NCBI GenBank assembly: GCA_016718655.1
Contig: JADKCV010000012.1
Location: forward strand, 1 to 64,000
Direction of reading: 5' to 3'
DNA from: Flavobacteriales bacterium
GTDB lineage: Bacteria; Bacteroidota; Bacteroidia; Flavobacteriales_F; PHOS-HE28
DNA: 64,000 nucleotides
Program-made: the position numbers and the translations under genes
Notes under the pieces: generated by a model
What the model was told of the DNA's origin: nothing
Databases searched by the model: none
The model's input: only the letters and a program-made list of their open reading frames with translations
In this document: positions 28,277-37,743 of the stretch, one piece after another
Layout of the letters: every line of letters begins with the position of its first letter
How positions within the stretch are numbered: position 1 is the first letter of the stretch

Positions 28277-28294
28277 AAGGATCAAGGAGGTCCC

Positions 28295-30943
28295 CTACCG
28301 CACCCGCACCACCTGCCGTTGCGCCACGCGGCCGTCCGCTGTCCACAGGTGCAGTACATAACTACCCGCTGCCAGATCGGGCAGGGTGAGCGGGTCCACG
28401 CTGTGCGCCGCGGCCGAGCCTTGGGCTACCAAGCGACCATCATAGGCCTGAAGCACATAGTGGATACCCGAGTCCCCCGTGCGCAGCGTCAGCAGATCCG
28501 TGAACGGGTTCGGGCCCAGCACCACTTCCGTAAGCCCGTCCTCGGGAATACCGGAACAGACCTCCACTTCCAGCGGCAATTCGTTGATCACGGGGCAGGC
28601 GAAGCGCTGTGTGATGAACTCCCGGAAGATGATGTCGTGTGGCGTGGATACACCCGTGACCTGGCCCATGCCTGCGGTATACACATCGGTCCACATGTAC
28701 TGGATGGTTGGATACAGGATGTCCGATCCACCCGCCTGGGGGATCAGCGCGAACGTGTAGGTGGTGCCGGCTTCCATGATGAGGCCCGTGCCGGTGGCGA
28801 AGAGCGCGGGGAACACCTCCGTGGTGATGGTATCCTGCCAGAGCAGCGCACCGTCCGGGCCCTCCCCTTCGCGAAGTTGGAACACCAACGTGCGCTCCAG
28901 TCCATAGAGTTCAACGGTCATTGCGATGCCTTCCAGATCGCCGGTCTGCTGGGCCACGAAGCTTTGCCAAACCACGGAGTCGGGCGCCAGAAAGCCATTG
29001 ATCCCATAGGTCTCCGGCAGGCAGGATTGATCCGCGAACGTGATCGTGTCCAAGGCCCCGTCAAAGAGATGGCCGATCACATGTGTACCCGGTGCTAGTA
29101 CTTGTGGATCGAGCAGTGCGGTGGGTAGTCCGTCTATCGTGAAGGCACCGAGCGGAGGGGAGGCCTGCAGGAGCAGCGCTTCATCCGTGGAGCAGACCAC
29201 GGAAGGAATTTCCGCATAGTTGAACACAACCGGCGCGCTCAACGTGAAGGACTGTTCCAGTGTATCGGTGCAGCTATTGATGGTGTAGATGTGTTGGACC
29301 AGGTGATCGCCGAGGGCGAGCGATGCGGGCACCAGGCCGGTGGCTGCGTCGCCATCCAGAAGGAACTGGCTGCTCGTGACGGACCGCCCGTCCACCAGGA
29401 ATGGGATCGCTGCTGCATCATCCATGCAGACCGCATCGGGCAGGTTCAGCACGGGGCGGTCCGGCACCTGATACAGGTCGTAGAGACGTGTCGCCGTCTG
29501 GCATGGAGCCTCGCCCAGCACCCAGGTCCTGAATTCCACATCATAAACACCCAGGTTGCTCGTGCCTTCGTTGTAGACACTGCCCGGGGTCATCACGGCG
29601 AAGGGCGCGTCTCCAGTCAGGATGATGGTGAACCGGTCCCCGCTGGCCTGCATGATCCCCGGTGGTAGGTCGAAGCGGATCCAGGCCGTGTCGGTACCGG
29701 TGTGGTTCACCGTACCGTCGAACAATAAGGTGGTATCCGCATCGACCCCAGCGTAGAAACGCAGCCGATAGGTGATGGCCGCAGTGGCCCGCAGGTTCAC
29801 CTCTATCGCGCGCAACTCGGCATCCTCATCGGCGCGCAAGGTCTGACGCACACTGTCCGTCGGGTATGCCGTATGCGCCGTCGGAAGTGGGTTGCCCGCG
29901 ATGCAGAGCTGGTCGACCTGCTCCTGCGGCCCGACAGGAGGTGTGTCCGGTGTGTAGCTCACGTGGTAACCACCGGCAGGGTTCGGGGCATTGACCAGCT
30001 CATTGCCCACCACCAGTGGACCCATGAAAACACCAGGGCCCGGCGATGCCGTGAGCGGCAGCGGTGCAGCATTGGCGCAGAGCAAGGTGGGGAACGGATC
30101 GATGGTGATGGGCACCGTCGTACGTCGCAGGGACAACCAGTAGTTGTCGGCGATGTAGCGCATCAACTGCCCTTGCTGCGGGGTGATGCTATCCTGCAGG
30201 CAGATGGAGTTGCTCATGATGTTGGTCAGCGGCGGATCGTAGACATCGCCGTTCGCATCCGTCGCATTGCCGATGTAGGTGCATGAGGACGGATCGACAT
30301 CGGCAGCACCGATCAAGCCGGGGTCGGCCTGGGTATCGCACAACTGATCACCGGCCGTGGTACAATTGCTGCCGTCCACCAGTTCGGGGTTGAACAGGTT
30401 GTCGGTGTGCGACAAGCCGAATTGATGACCGAACTCATGCGCCAACACGTGGATGCGCGCATTGGCAGCCACGAGAACGAAGTCGTTGGCATAACCACCT
30501 TCCAGCCCAAGCGACATGAAATTGACGTAGAAGATGGTTATCAGCCCTGCTTCGCGGTTCGCGATCATCGGTGCACCATCGCCGGTGCTGGTGTTCCAAA
30601 GCAATGGATCGACAACCACGGAGGGCGGTGCGCACAGGTGGAACTGGATGCCCGTCCCACAGCGATCGAAGACCTCGTTCGCGAAATCCAGATCACGCTG
30701 GACACGTCCGGGGGTGGCGGCCAACTCCAGCCCTCCCTCACCATCGTCCTGGGCTGCGATCACCACCTTCACCCGCATGTAGCGCACCAGGTCGCGCCGG
30801 TCATCGGCTTGGAGGGCACGCTGCATACTCGGACCATCGGTCAAGCCTTGCGATGAACAACCGGGTACGCGTTGGCCAACCACCGGAAGAGCGGTCATCA
30901 CCAGCGCTATCGAAAGGAGGGAATTCGTATAGTAACCGCACAT
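28295..30943 (-). CDS. Secreted M43-like (pappalysin-type) metalloprotease with T9SS sorting domain
   Basis: ATG 30943 gives a signal peptide (YYTNSLLSIALVMTALPVVGQ). The catalytic domain holds the metzincin zinc motif HEFGHQFGLSH at about 169-179 (three zinc-binding His and the catalytic Glu), with the cysteine pattern DGSNCTTAGDQLCDT and a Met-turn NIMSNS downstream, as in M43 peptidases. C-terminal to it come several beta-sandwich domains with PKD/choice-of-anchor-like segments, ending in a type A T9SS sorting domain (VVLGPNPFTDLLTLR, VLQAYDGRLVAQG, GSYVLHLWTADG). The 882 residues fit multi-domain secreted peptidases. Predicted to be exported and surface-attached. It is flanked on both sides by copies of a duplicated segment. 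Confidence 0.92.
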   Translation of the reverse strand: MCGYYTNSLLSIALVMTALPVVGQRVPGCSSQGLTDGPSMQRALQADDRRDLVRYMRVKVVIAAQDDGEGGLELAATPGRVQRDLDFANEVFDRCGTGIQFHLCAPPSVVVDPLLWNTSTGDGAPMIANREAGLITIFYVNFMSLGLEGGYANDFVLVAANARIHVLAHEFGHQFGLSHTDNLFNPELVDGSNCTTAGDQLCDTQADPGLIGAADVDPSSCTYIGNATDANGDVYDPPLTNIMSNSICLQDSITPQQGQLMRYIADNYWLSLRRTTVPITIDPFPTLLCANAAPLPLTASPGPGVFMGPLVVGNELVNAPNPAGGYHVSYTPDTPPVGPQEQVDQLCIAGNPLPTAHTAYPTDSVRQTLRADEDAELRAIEVNLRATAAITYRLRFYAGVDADTTLLFDGTVNHTGTDTAWIRFDLPPGIMQASGDRFTIILTGDAPFAVMTPGSVYNEGTSNLGVYDVEFRTWVLGEAPCQTATRLYDLYQVPDRPVLNLPDAVCMDDAAAIPFLVDGRSVTSSQFLLDGDAATGLVPASLALGDHLVQHIYTINSCTDTLEQSFTLSAPVVFNYAEIPSVVCSTDEALLLQASPPLGAFTIDGLPTALLDPQVLAPGTHVIGHLFDGALDTITFADQSCLPETYGINGFLAPDSVVWQSFVAQQTGDLEGIAMTVELYGLERTLVFQLREGEGPDGALLWQDTITTEVFPALFATGTGLIMEAGTTYTFALIPQAGGSDILYPTIQYMWTDVYTAGMGQVTGVSTPHDIIFREFITQRFACPVINELPLEVEVCSGIPEDGLTEVVLGPNPFTDLLTLRTGDSGIHYVLQAYDGRLVAQGSAAAHSVDPLTLPDLAAGSYVLHLWTADGRVAQRQVVRVR

Positions 30944-31408
30944 GCCAAGTTGACGCAACCCGTTGCGTTCGGGTTGTCCGAGGAGCATATGGATAACGAC
31001 CCTCTTGTTCGGCCGATCAATGTTCGTTATCCTACTTGGCCTGATCCATTACGGACCGATCATATCACAGATGGGTCGTAGGCATCGCCGATCACCGCAT
31101 GCTCCGTGTGCATCGTCGCAATGACCGTTGCCTTGGTCTTCGGGACCACAGCTTCTTCCCCAATCGTCGATCCCTGTGCTTTCGAACGGTTCGATCCCAT
31201 GCCAAGCGGACAGTGGAAGAAAACGGTGTTCTTGGCACCCCGCCATCAGTTTGGACGCCACCAGGACGCGCCCCCCTAGGAGCGGAGATCGTTTGATCGA
31301 TGTCGTAGAGGGCGCGCACGGCGATGATGATGGAACCAACGATGCCTGGGACGCGAAGAGGCGTTGCGTGAAGGATCGACGCGACGAATGAAAGGATCAA
31401 GGAGGTCC
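30783..31408. repeat. Copy B of the ~624-bp duplicated segment
   Basis: The 5' coding part, promoter region and upstream spacer of the intact metalloprotease, matching 27670-28293. It ends with the same AAGGAGGTCC directly before the stop of the gene at 31410. The upstream spacer also carries a probable FG-GAP relic on the plus strand at about 31275-31391. Confidence 0.85.
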
Positions 31409-31409
31409 A

Positions 31410-31907
31410 CTACCTGGCCCACTCCGCGCAATACTGCCGCTGTTGCTCCACAGATCCCGGACGGTCAACAGCGCGGAGGTACTTCAGGTATTCGCGGTTC
31501 TTGCGCACTTTGGGACGCCAACCGAACAGGTTGATGGTTCCCGGTATGCCTTCCTGCACGATCCAGCACCGCTCATGTGCCACAGCACCATTGCGCCAGC
31601 GCATACCGATGGTGCTATGGCCCGGCCAGATGGCGATCTTGTTCAAACACTTGTCCCAAGCGGCATCCTCCACACCAGTTTGTCGGCGGAGGAAGGCGAC
31701 CAGGCTATCATGCGTACTGTGGTGTTCGGCGTAACCACCGGAAGGCGTAGTGACCAATTGCCCATTGCGAACACGGTGGATCTCCCGCTTCATCCAATGG
31801 TCCATGGCACGTTCACTATTGGAAAGGAGCGCACGCTGGAAACGTTTCGAATTCTGCGCTGGAGACACCAGTGGTACCAAGAAGAGGAAGAGCAGAAGCG
31901 ACCTCAT
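31410..31907 (-). CDS. Secreted unknown protein, 165 aa
   Basis: Start ATG 31907 gives a signal peptide (MRSLLLFLFLVPLVSPAQ). The ATG overlaps the TGA stop of the upstream gene as ATGA, so translation is probably coupled. The mature part has two cysteines near the middle and end (WDKCLNKIAIWPG, RQYCAEWAR) and a Trp-rich stretch (GMRWRNGAVAHERCWIV, INLFGWRPKV). I do not recognise the family. With the gene upstream it forms a two-gene unit of small envelope proteins. Confidence 0.7.
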   Translation of the reverse strand: MRSLLLFLFLVPLVSPAQNSKRFQRALLSNSERAMDHWMKREIHRVRNGQLVTTPSGGYAEHHSTHDSLVAFLRRQTGVEDAAWDKCLNKIAIWPGHSTIGMRWRNGAVAHERCWIVQEGIPGTINLFGWRPKVRKNREYLKYLRAVDRPGSVEQQRQYCAEWAR

Positions 31908-32584
31908 TGTTCGAGCCAGTGGCGCCAATCTTCCAAAGCCTGTTGCATACGCCCTTCTGGCATATCGAAGGTCATTCGCATATCTCCCGTGGTATTGTGT
32001 GTTTGGCCGGTGAAAAGGTCCAGTACGCGCACCACATCCCCCATGTACACACCGTGGATGACGACGTTCTCCCCACCTACCAATGAGCGTGGTGTTTTCT
32101 CAAGTACGCGGATGAAATAGCGCACGGCGGCTCGATCCTGCCGCTCCAACTGCGCATAGTGCTCCTTGGTGGCGCATACCATCGGCCGGATGCGGCGGTA
32201 TTCAAACACCGCTCTTATCGCTTCGATGCGGGTATCGGGGTTCCAGTGCGTTGCAAGCACCATGGCCAAGTGGAAGTGGTTGTGTCGCGCGATGTAACTG
32301 AACGCAGCGCCTGCACGCGCGTCGCCGTATCGCTGATGGACATGCTCGATGTGATACCTGACGCTATCGTCCCGCTGTTCGGCGTAAAGCAGGTCCAGCA
32401 GCTCGCAGGTGAGTGGCAAGGGTGTCGGATAGTCGTTGAAGAAGCGTCCGGTGGTATCCGAGGTCACCTGCCGGATGTGCTCACGGAACGCAACAGGTAC
32501 CTGTGCACAGGAGTCCTGTTGTGAAGGCTCAACCGGTGCACACGTGAGCAAGGGTAGTAGCAACAAGTGGTGCATGGGGTTCAT
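31904..32584 (-). CDS. Putative secreted or lipoprotein unknown, 226 aa
   Basis: Start at ATG 32584 (an alternative Met lies three codons on) gives a hydrophobic N-terminus ending LLLLPLLTCAPVEPS, a possible lipoprotein signal with Cys at about 15, though Thr before the Cys is atypical. The mature part is helical (LLDLLYAEQRDDSVRYHIEHVHQ) with a His-rich stretch (IARHNHFHLAMVLATHW). I do not recognise the family. It is translationally coupled to the gene at 31410. The first 190 bases of the longer frame lack a plausible start or signal. Confidence 0.65.
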   Translation of the reverse strand: MNPMHHLLLLPLLTCAPVEPSQQDSCAQVPVAFREHIRQVTSDTTGRFFNDYPTPLPLTCELLDLLYAEQRDDSVRYHIEHVHQRYGDARAGAAFSYIARHNHFHLAMVLATHWNPDTRIEAIRAVFEYRRIRPMVCATKEHYAQLERQDRAAVRYFIRVLEKTPRSLVGGENVVIHGVYMGDVVRVLDLFTGQTHNTTGDMRMTFDMPEGRMQQALEDWRHWLEQ

Positions 32585-33011
32585 GGTTCGCGTCGCTCGC
32601 ACACGGCGAAGTAAAGGTGCGTACTGGGGATCGGATCGATGCCGCGGAGTTGTGTACCGCACGCCACCCAGGTTGGACCCGGGATCGGCACTCGCTATAC
32701 GGACATGAGCGAAGCAGTAAGTGCCGGTTCCCGGTACGCACACCGTTATGCAAGCATGCAGTGTAGGGGTCACACACTACGGGATAGCAGTCCTTGCACC
32801 AAGAACCTATCGCACACGTCCTACTCGTCAGAAGAACCAATTGCGGCGCATTCCACAAGGCCGTTGGGTTTGCCGCACCATGTGCAGATCCTGGTGAGGT
32901 CCGTGCGTTCATGAACACCCGTACACCTGATATGGATACACGTTCAAAGGCGGACCGGGACCGGGTCATTTCCTACATGGACTATTTTTGCGCCCACATT
33001 CTGGAAACCAT
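32585..33011. other. 427-bp divergent gap with a candidate promoter
   Basis: No gene is supported here. An exact TAnnTTTG motif (TATTTTTG) at 32983-32990, plus strand, sits 22 bp before the ATG at 33012 and is the probable -7 element of that gene. No clear -33 TTG is present. Confidence 0.45.
32983..32990 (+). promoter_or_regulatory. Candidate -7 element TATTTTTG
   Basis: Exact match to the Bacteroidota TAnnTTTG consensus, ending 21 bp before the start codon at 33012. Confidence 0.45.
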
Positions 33012-34563
33012 ATGACCATTCCATTTCGCTTCCGGACCGTCCGCTTCGGGGCGACCGTTCTACTGTTCATCACCATGGGGCAATTGGCCCATGCTCAAAG
33101 CGACCTTGACGTGTTCATAGGTCCACGTATGGAGCGCGATGAGGACCTCGGGCGCAGCTTGGGTTCCGATGACGAGCTGTTCTATACCCTGCGCACGGTG
33201 GAAGAGAAGAAGGGGCGCACAGGTTTCATCGATGGTTGGTCGCGTGAGACCCTGTCCAAAGTGTTCTCCACCCCGTTGGAAGTGCCGGTCGTGAATGCGG
33301 AGGTCTTCTCCGTTCACGAGGTGATCGTGGGGGACCGTGGGCTTCAACTGTTCTACAGCTTCCACAGTCGGGAGGATGGGCGCGTGGTATTGGCCATGGC
33401 CGCACTCGACCAGCAAGGCAGGATGGTGGGCGATGCACAGGAATTGATCGAAGTACCTGCGGCTAAGAAGCGGACCACGCAGCGCTTCATCGTGAACCAC
33501 GACAACCGGTCGGGCATGACCTTGATCCTGAACACGGACCTCGTGCACCCTGACAACATCCTTCGGCTGGTTCGAACCGGTCATGCAGGTGATCACGATG
33601 GATGGAGAGGGAAACGTGCGTGTGAACAGCCCCCTTACCATCGGCACCACGGGGCACTGCATGTTTCGCGACTTCACCGCGGATGGCAATGGGAACGCGT
33701 ACCTGCGCGTGTCCCACTTCAAAGGGAAAAAGGATGAATGCCAGAACGCTGTGTTCACCGTGCCGGTAGGTGGTGGTGCTGGTACCCGATGGTGCCTTCC
33801 AGAGCCGCCGAAGGACCTTGACTACCGCGACGACAATGGATTCTACTACGACCACCATGGCGTGGTCACGTATGTCGCTCCCCTTGCCGACCCCAACCAA
33901 TATGAGGATGTGCGCGGATTCGCCTTGCGGGGGGTGGTGCTGCAGACCTTCGACACGCAGAGCGCTCAACGGACCCTGGATAGGACCCATCTGTTCGTCG
34001 CGAGCTATCCTGCTGGGCAGAACAACAAACCGGGTGAGCACGAGATGAGCAACTGCAACATCATGGACATCTCCTTCCAGCCTGATGGAAAGTTGAACTT
34101 CTATGGCTCGGAGAGTTTCGCCAAGGTCGGATCCGGAGGTGAGAACAGTTTCTGGGGACTGCGGTTGGATCTCGAAACCGGATTCGAGAAACCCTGGGGA
34201 TGCGGTGCGCAACGCCAGTATGCCTTCTACCCGAACCAGGAAAGCCTGTTCAACTTCCATGTCACCCAATTGGGTGGTGTGGACCACCTGTTGGCGAACG
34301 AGGTGCGGAGCAACGTGGGCAAGGCCTGCGCGAACATGGAGGACTGGAACAAACAGAACGCCAACGGTGACAAGACAACACCGTGCTACGCAGTGCTCAT
34401 TGGCGATGCAGAGATCGGTCCTCGGCAGCGGATCACCACGGATGCGCTGGGCACCACCCAGTATTTCCGCAGGGTGAACTACGAACCCAATGAGGAAGAG
34501 ATCATCTCGGTGACCAGTGACAGCGGGCGTTACCTGGTGCGCCTCAGAAGCGCGAAGGATTAG
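33012..34563 (+). pseudogene. Secreted unknown protein, one frameshift
   Basis: From ATG 33012 a signal peptide (GATVLLFITMGQLAHAQ) precedes a beta-rich region (RGLQLFYSFHSREDGRVVLAM, SGMTLILNTDLVHPDN). The frame breaks near 33562: the next frame, one base off, reads WFEPVMQVITMDGEGNVRVN and continues to a TAG at 34561-34563. Later blades (CMFRDFTADGNGNAYLRVSHF, MDISFQPDGKLNFYGSE) look like propeller repeats. One ancestral protein of about 517 residues is clear, so the break is either a real point frameshift or a base-call error. I do not recognise the family. Confidence 0.7.
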
Positions 34564-34605
34564 GGGCTGTTTGAACCTCTTGCTTCGCGCCGTGTACGGG
34601 TGGGC

Positions 34606-35121
34606 ATGCGATGCATCGGCACCCTCCTATTCCTCCTACCCTACGCGCTTGCTGCACAACACTGCGGCTACGATGGCGCGGCGATCATCGTGGTACACCC
34701 GCATGGTATGGGCGATAGCACCGTGATCGGCGGGCTACGCATCACCCTCCTGGACAGCAACAACGTACCCGTCACCTACAGCGGTCGACCGTACGAGCCC
34801 TTCTTCCGCAATACCGACCGTGGATCGTGGGATGCACCGGGTGTAAACCATCGACCGGGCCGTGACGTGGACCACCTCTATCCGTTCGCGCAGGACAATT
34901 ACGTGCTCGTGGTCGACCGAGGGATGGACCTGCGCGGCTGTTCCGTGCTGGTGCAGGATGAACGACCATGGGGATCCGGCCCGGTATTCCGGCAAGTGGT
35001 GGTACCGGTGGACCTGGAGGTGGGCTATTCCTTGTGCGGTCGGTATGATGACCTCGTCTATCGCACGTATCCGGAGGAGCGGCCATACGCCGCATTGGAT
35101 ATCACCGTCTTTCAACGATGA
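34606..35121 (+). CDS. Secreted unknown protein, 171 aa
   Basis: Start ATG 34606 (a GTG lies two codons upstream) gives a signal peptide (MRCIGTLLFLLPYALAAQ). The mature protein has four Cys and beta-sandwich-like strands (AAIIVVHPHGMG, LRITLLDSNNVPVTYSG, VDHLYPFAQDNYVLVVDRG). I do not recognise the family. Its TGA overlaps the ATG of the next gene (ATGA at 35118), so the two are co-translated. Together with the gene at 33012 this forms a run of small secreted proteins. Confidence 0.65.
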   Translation: MRCIGTLLFLLPYALAAQHCGYDGAAIIVVHPHGMGDSTVIGGLRITLLDSNNVPVTYSGRPYEPFFRNTDRGSWDAPGVNHRPGRDVDHLYPFAQDNYVLVVDRGMDLRGCSVLVQDERPWGSGPVFRQVVVPVDLEVGYSLCGRYDDLVYRTYPEERPYAALDITVFQR

Positions 35122-35680
35122 GACCCCTGATCATCACGCTCCTACTTCTTGCACTTCGTGCATCTGCACAGCCTGAAGGTTGGGAGAACCCCTGTGGTTT
35201 CCCGCCGAACGACAGCATCGACATCAGCAACGACGGCATCCCTGATCTGGTGGTACAGGGCGTCCGCATCGGCACGGACGACGAGCCGAGCAGTTCGGGC
35301 ACCTGCGCGTTGTACGTGATGAACCTGCCCGGCACCACATTCTGAACACACGCGACAACCAGGGCTATTGGCGAACCAAGGTGTGTGCGAAGGGAGAGCG
35401 CATTCCTGCCCAGTCCACCCGACCTCAGGATGACTACCAGATCCCGAAGGTGCTCTATACGGATGGTCAAGTACAAGTGGCGTACTGGGGCTATGGGCAT
35501 CAGTCCCCGTTGGTCACTGTCACACCCGACCTGGAGTCCCAGCGTTTCGTGTTCCGAACGGAGGTGAATTGTCAACCATGGCAGGGATCCTTCCAGATCA
35601 TATATCCTGTCAACCTCGGCGAGGTGTGCATCCGGGCCAGTGCGCTGGTACCAGCCAGGTCCCCTTTCGTGGCATTCTGA
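35118..35680 (+). pseudogene. Secreted unknown protein, one frameshift
   Basis: ATG 35118 overlaps the stop of the previous gene. The first frame has a signal peptide (LIITLLLLALRASAQ) and reads DDSIDISNDGIPDLVVQGV-like residues (ISNDGIPDLVVQG is FG-GAP-like) up to a stop at 35345. One base off, the next frame continues ILNTRDNQGYWRTKVCAKG to a TGA at 35680. The two parts make one protein of about 187 residues. The break near 35330 could be a real mutation or a base-call error. Confidence 0.6.
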
Positions 35681-35722
35681 TGGACTGCGCGGCAGGACGG
35701 CAAACATCCCGCAATGGGGACC

Positions 35723-36316
35723 CTAGTGCTGTTCCAACCTGAACCCCAGCCCCTTCCTAACCGCCGGCCACTCATGCGGCAGGATGGAATACACACAGGT
35801 ATCGCGCAGGGTGCCATCGGGCATGGCCATGTGGTTGCGGAGGATGCCATCGGACTTCGCTCCAAGTCGTTCAATGGCCTTTCGACTCTGGTGATTGTGG
35901 AAGCTGGTGCGGAACTCCACCGCGATGCATCCCAGGGTATCGAAGGCGTGTTCCAACAGCAACAGTTTGCAGGCCGAATTGAGCCCTGTCCGTTGCACCG
36001 AGCGTGCATACCAGGTGGAACCGATCTCCACCCGCGGCTTGGTGGCCTCCACGTTCATGTAGGTGGTCATCCCCACGATACGGCCGCTCTCCGCGTGACG
36101 AACGGTCCAGGGCAGCATACTTCCCTGCGCGTGCAGCGCCAACCGACGTTCGATCTCGGCGCGCATGCCATCCGGCGATGGTACGATGGTGTACCAGAGG
36201 TTCCATAGCTCACCATCCCGCGTGGCCTCGCAGAGCCCGTCGTGATGATCATGGGAAAGCGGTTCCAGGACCGCATGGGGATGGCGCAGGACGATGGGGT
36301 TCAGGACGGGATGCAT
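35723..36316 (-). CDS. GNAT family N-acetyltransferase
   Basis: ATG 36316 (MHPVLNPIVLRHPHAVLEPL) gives a 197-residue protein of the RimJ/RimL/YjcK type: a central strand AESGRIVGMTTYMNVE, then VEIGSTWYARSVQRTGLNSACKLLLLEHAFD holding the acetyl-CoA binding turn, and a terminal SRKAIERLGAKSDGILRNHM. Acceptor substrate is not predictable. It is divergent from the peptidase-like gene at 36372 (55 bp between starts), which suggests a shared regulatory region. Longer in-frame readings to 36502 have no plausible start. Confidence 0.85.
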   Translation of the reverse strand: MHPVLNPIVLRHPHAVLEPLSHDHHDGLCEATRDGELWNLWYTIVPSPDGMRAEIERRLALHAQGSMLPWTVRHAESGRIVGMTTYMNVEATKPRVEIGSTWYARSVQRTGLNSACKLLLLEHAFDTLGCIAVEFRTSFHNHQSRKAIERLGAKSDGILRNHMAMPDGTLRDTCVYSILPHEWPAVRKGLGFRLEQH

Positions 36317-36371
36317 GCCACAAAGGTGCAGGGTCCCACGCCATGTCGCGCGCAGATGCGAACTTCGTCCT

Positions 36372-37676
36372 ATGCCCATCCGCCCGCTCCTCGTGCTCTG
36401 CATCCTTCTGTGCTTGTCGAGCAGTTCCGTCGCCCAGACCCGCGTGACCACGCACGACATCACCCACTTCTGGGAAGCGTATGACCGGATAAAGGCCACC
36501 AACGATACTGCTGAGCAACGTCAGCTCCTGCACAGCCACTTCATTGCCAAAGCCTCGGTCGGGCAGCTAGCCATGTTCGAGGCGCGGCGCTATACGCCCG
36601 ATGAATACCTCCATGCCATCCGCAGCTACCCACGTTTCTGGGCATCGGTGCGTGAGCACATGTTGAGCGCCGACATCCATGTGCAGGCCATGCAGGATGG
36701 TGTGGAACGACTGCGCGTGCTGTACCCGCAAATGCGTCCTGCCGATATCTACTTCACTGTGGGCGTGTTGCGAAGTGGTGGTACGATCACGGACGGCATG
36801 GTGTTGATCGGCAGTGAGATCGCTCTGGCGGATAGCAGCACCGTGACCGATGAATTCCCAGTGGAGCTCGGGCACCTTCCTGGTCACTTCGCCACTAATC
36901 CTAGGCAAGACATCGCCTTTGCGAATGTGCATGAACTGATCCATACGCAACAGCCAGGACGATGGGGGTATGACCTGCTTTCCCAATCACTTCATGAAGG
37001 CATTGCCGAGTTCATTCCCACGTTGGCCATGGCCAGGCCATCGTACGCGGCGAGTGTACGTTACGGTGAGGCGAACACCGAGAAGGTCCGAGCGGTATTC
37101 GAGGAGGAACTCTTCGCGTATTGGATCGATCGCTGGATCTGGAACGATACCCACGGTCCGTTCCCGGTGCGCGACATGGGCTATTTCGTGGGCTATTCCA
37201 TGGCCCAGCGGTACTACGAAAACGCGAAGGACAAGCCACAGGCCATCGCCGAGCTGATCGGGTTGAATTGTGAGGACAGTTCAGCGGTAATGGACTTCGC
37301 CGAGCGCACGGGGTGGTTGAGCAGGCCGATCGCTGATGTGCGGGCATCCTTCGAGGCTGCGCGGCCCAGGGTCACACACATCGCAGAGTTCAGCAACGGC
37401 TCGACCACAGTGGACCCATCCACAAAGACCATCACGCTGCACTTCGATGGCCCGATGGCCAAGGACTTCCGTTCCACCGAGCTGGGGCCATTGGGGAAAG
37501 AGGCGGCTGTCACCATCAAGGACATCCGGTTCGCGGAGGATGGTCGATCAGTGGTGTACCACGTGGAATTGGCACCCGGAAAGCGCTACCAATTGGTGTT
37601 GGAGGAGGGATACCGCGACGAGCGCCTCCGCCAATTGGTGCCGTATCCGGTGGACTTCACTACACAAGATCGATGA
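36372..37676 (+). CDS. Secreted putative zinc peptidase (DUF2268-like)
   Basis: Start ATG 36372 gives a signal peptide (RPLLVLCILLCLSSSSVAQ). The 434-residue protein has HELIHTQQ (HExxH, about residue 183-187) followed about 25 residues later by HEGIAEF, whose Glu would be a third zinc ligand as in gluzincins. Segments such as MRPADIYFTVGVLRSGGTITDG and GWLSRPIADV recall DUF2268-type predicted Zn-dependent proteases. A C-terminal Ig-like domain (TTVDPSTKTITLHFDGPM) follows. Probably periplasmic or extracellular. It is divergent from the GNAT gene and 67 bp before the sigma-54 regulator of the kdp locus, without obvious co-regulation. Confidence 0.75.
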   Translation: MPIRPLLVLCILLCLSSSSVAQTRVTTHDITHFWEAYDRIKATNDTAEQRQLLHSHFIAKASVGQLAMFEARRYTPDEYLHAIRSYPRFWASVREHMLSADIHVQAMQDGVERLRVLYPQMRPADIYFTVGVLRSGGTITDGMVLIGSEIALADSSTVTDEFPVELGHLPGHFATNPRQDIAFANVHELIHTQQPGRWGYDLLSQSLHEGIAEFIPTLAMARPSYAASVRYGEANTEKVRAVFEEELFAYWIDRWIWNDTHGPFPVRDMGYFVGYSMAQRYYENAKDKPQAIAELIGLNCEDSSAVMDFAERTGWLSRPIADVRASFEAARPRVTHIAEFSNGSTTVDPSTKTITLHFDGPMAKDFRSTELGPLGKEAAVTIKDIRFAEDGRSVVYHVELAPGKRYQLVLEEGYRDERLRQLVPYPVDFTTQDR

Positions 37677-37731
37677 TACTACTTTCCGATACGAGGTGAT
37701 GCTGGTGCGCTGCCGGCCCATGACTTCCAGA

Positions 37732-37739
37732 TAGCTTTG
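37732..37739 (+). promoter_or_regulatory. Candidate -7 element TAGCTTTG of the kdp regulator gene
   Basis: Exact TAnnTTTG match four bases before the GTG start at 37744. If used, the transcript would be leaderless, which is common in this phylum. No clear -33 TTG is present. Confidence 0.4.
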
Positions 37740-37743
37740 TTGC

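Larger units (their letters stand above)
27670..28293. repeat. Copy A of a ~624-bp duplicated segment
   Basis: Aligns base by base with 30783-31408 at roughly 85 percent identity with small indels. Both copies begin inside the 5' coding region of a metalloprotease gene, include its upstream region, and end at AAGGAGGTCC, directly before the stop codon of a minus-strand gene (28295 here, 31410 for copy B). The spacing between copies, about 3.11 kb, suggests an old tandem duplication of the metalloprotease unit with loss of one body. Confidence 0.85.
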
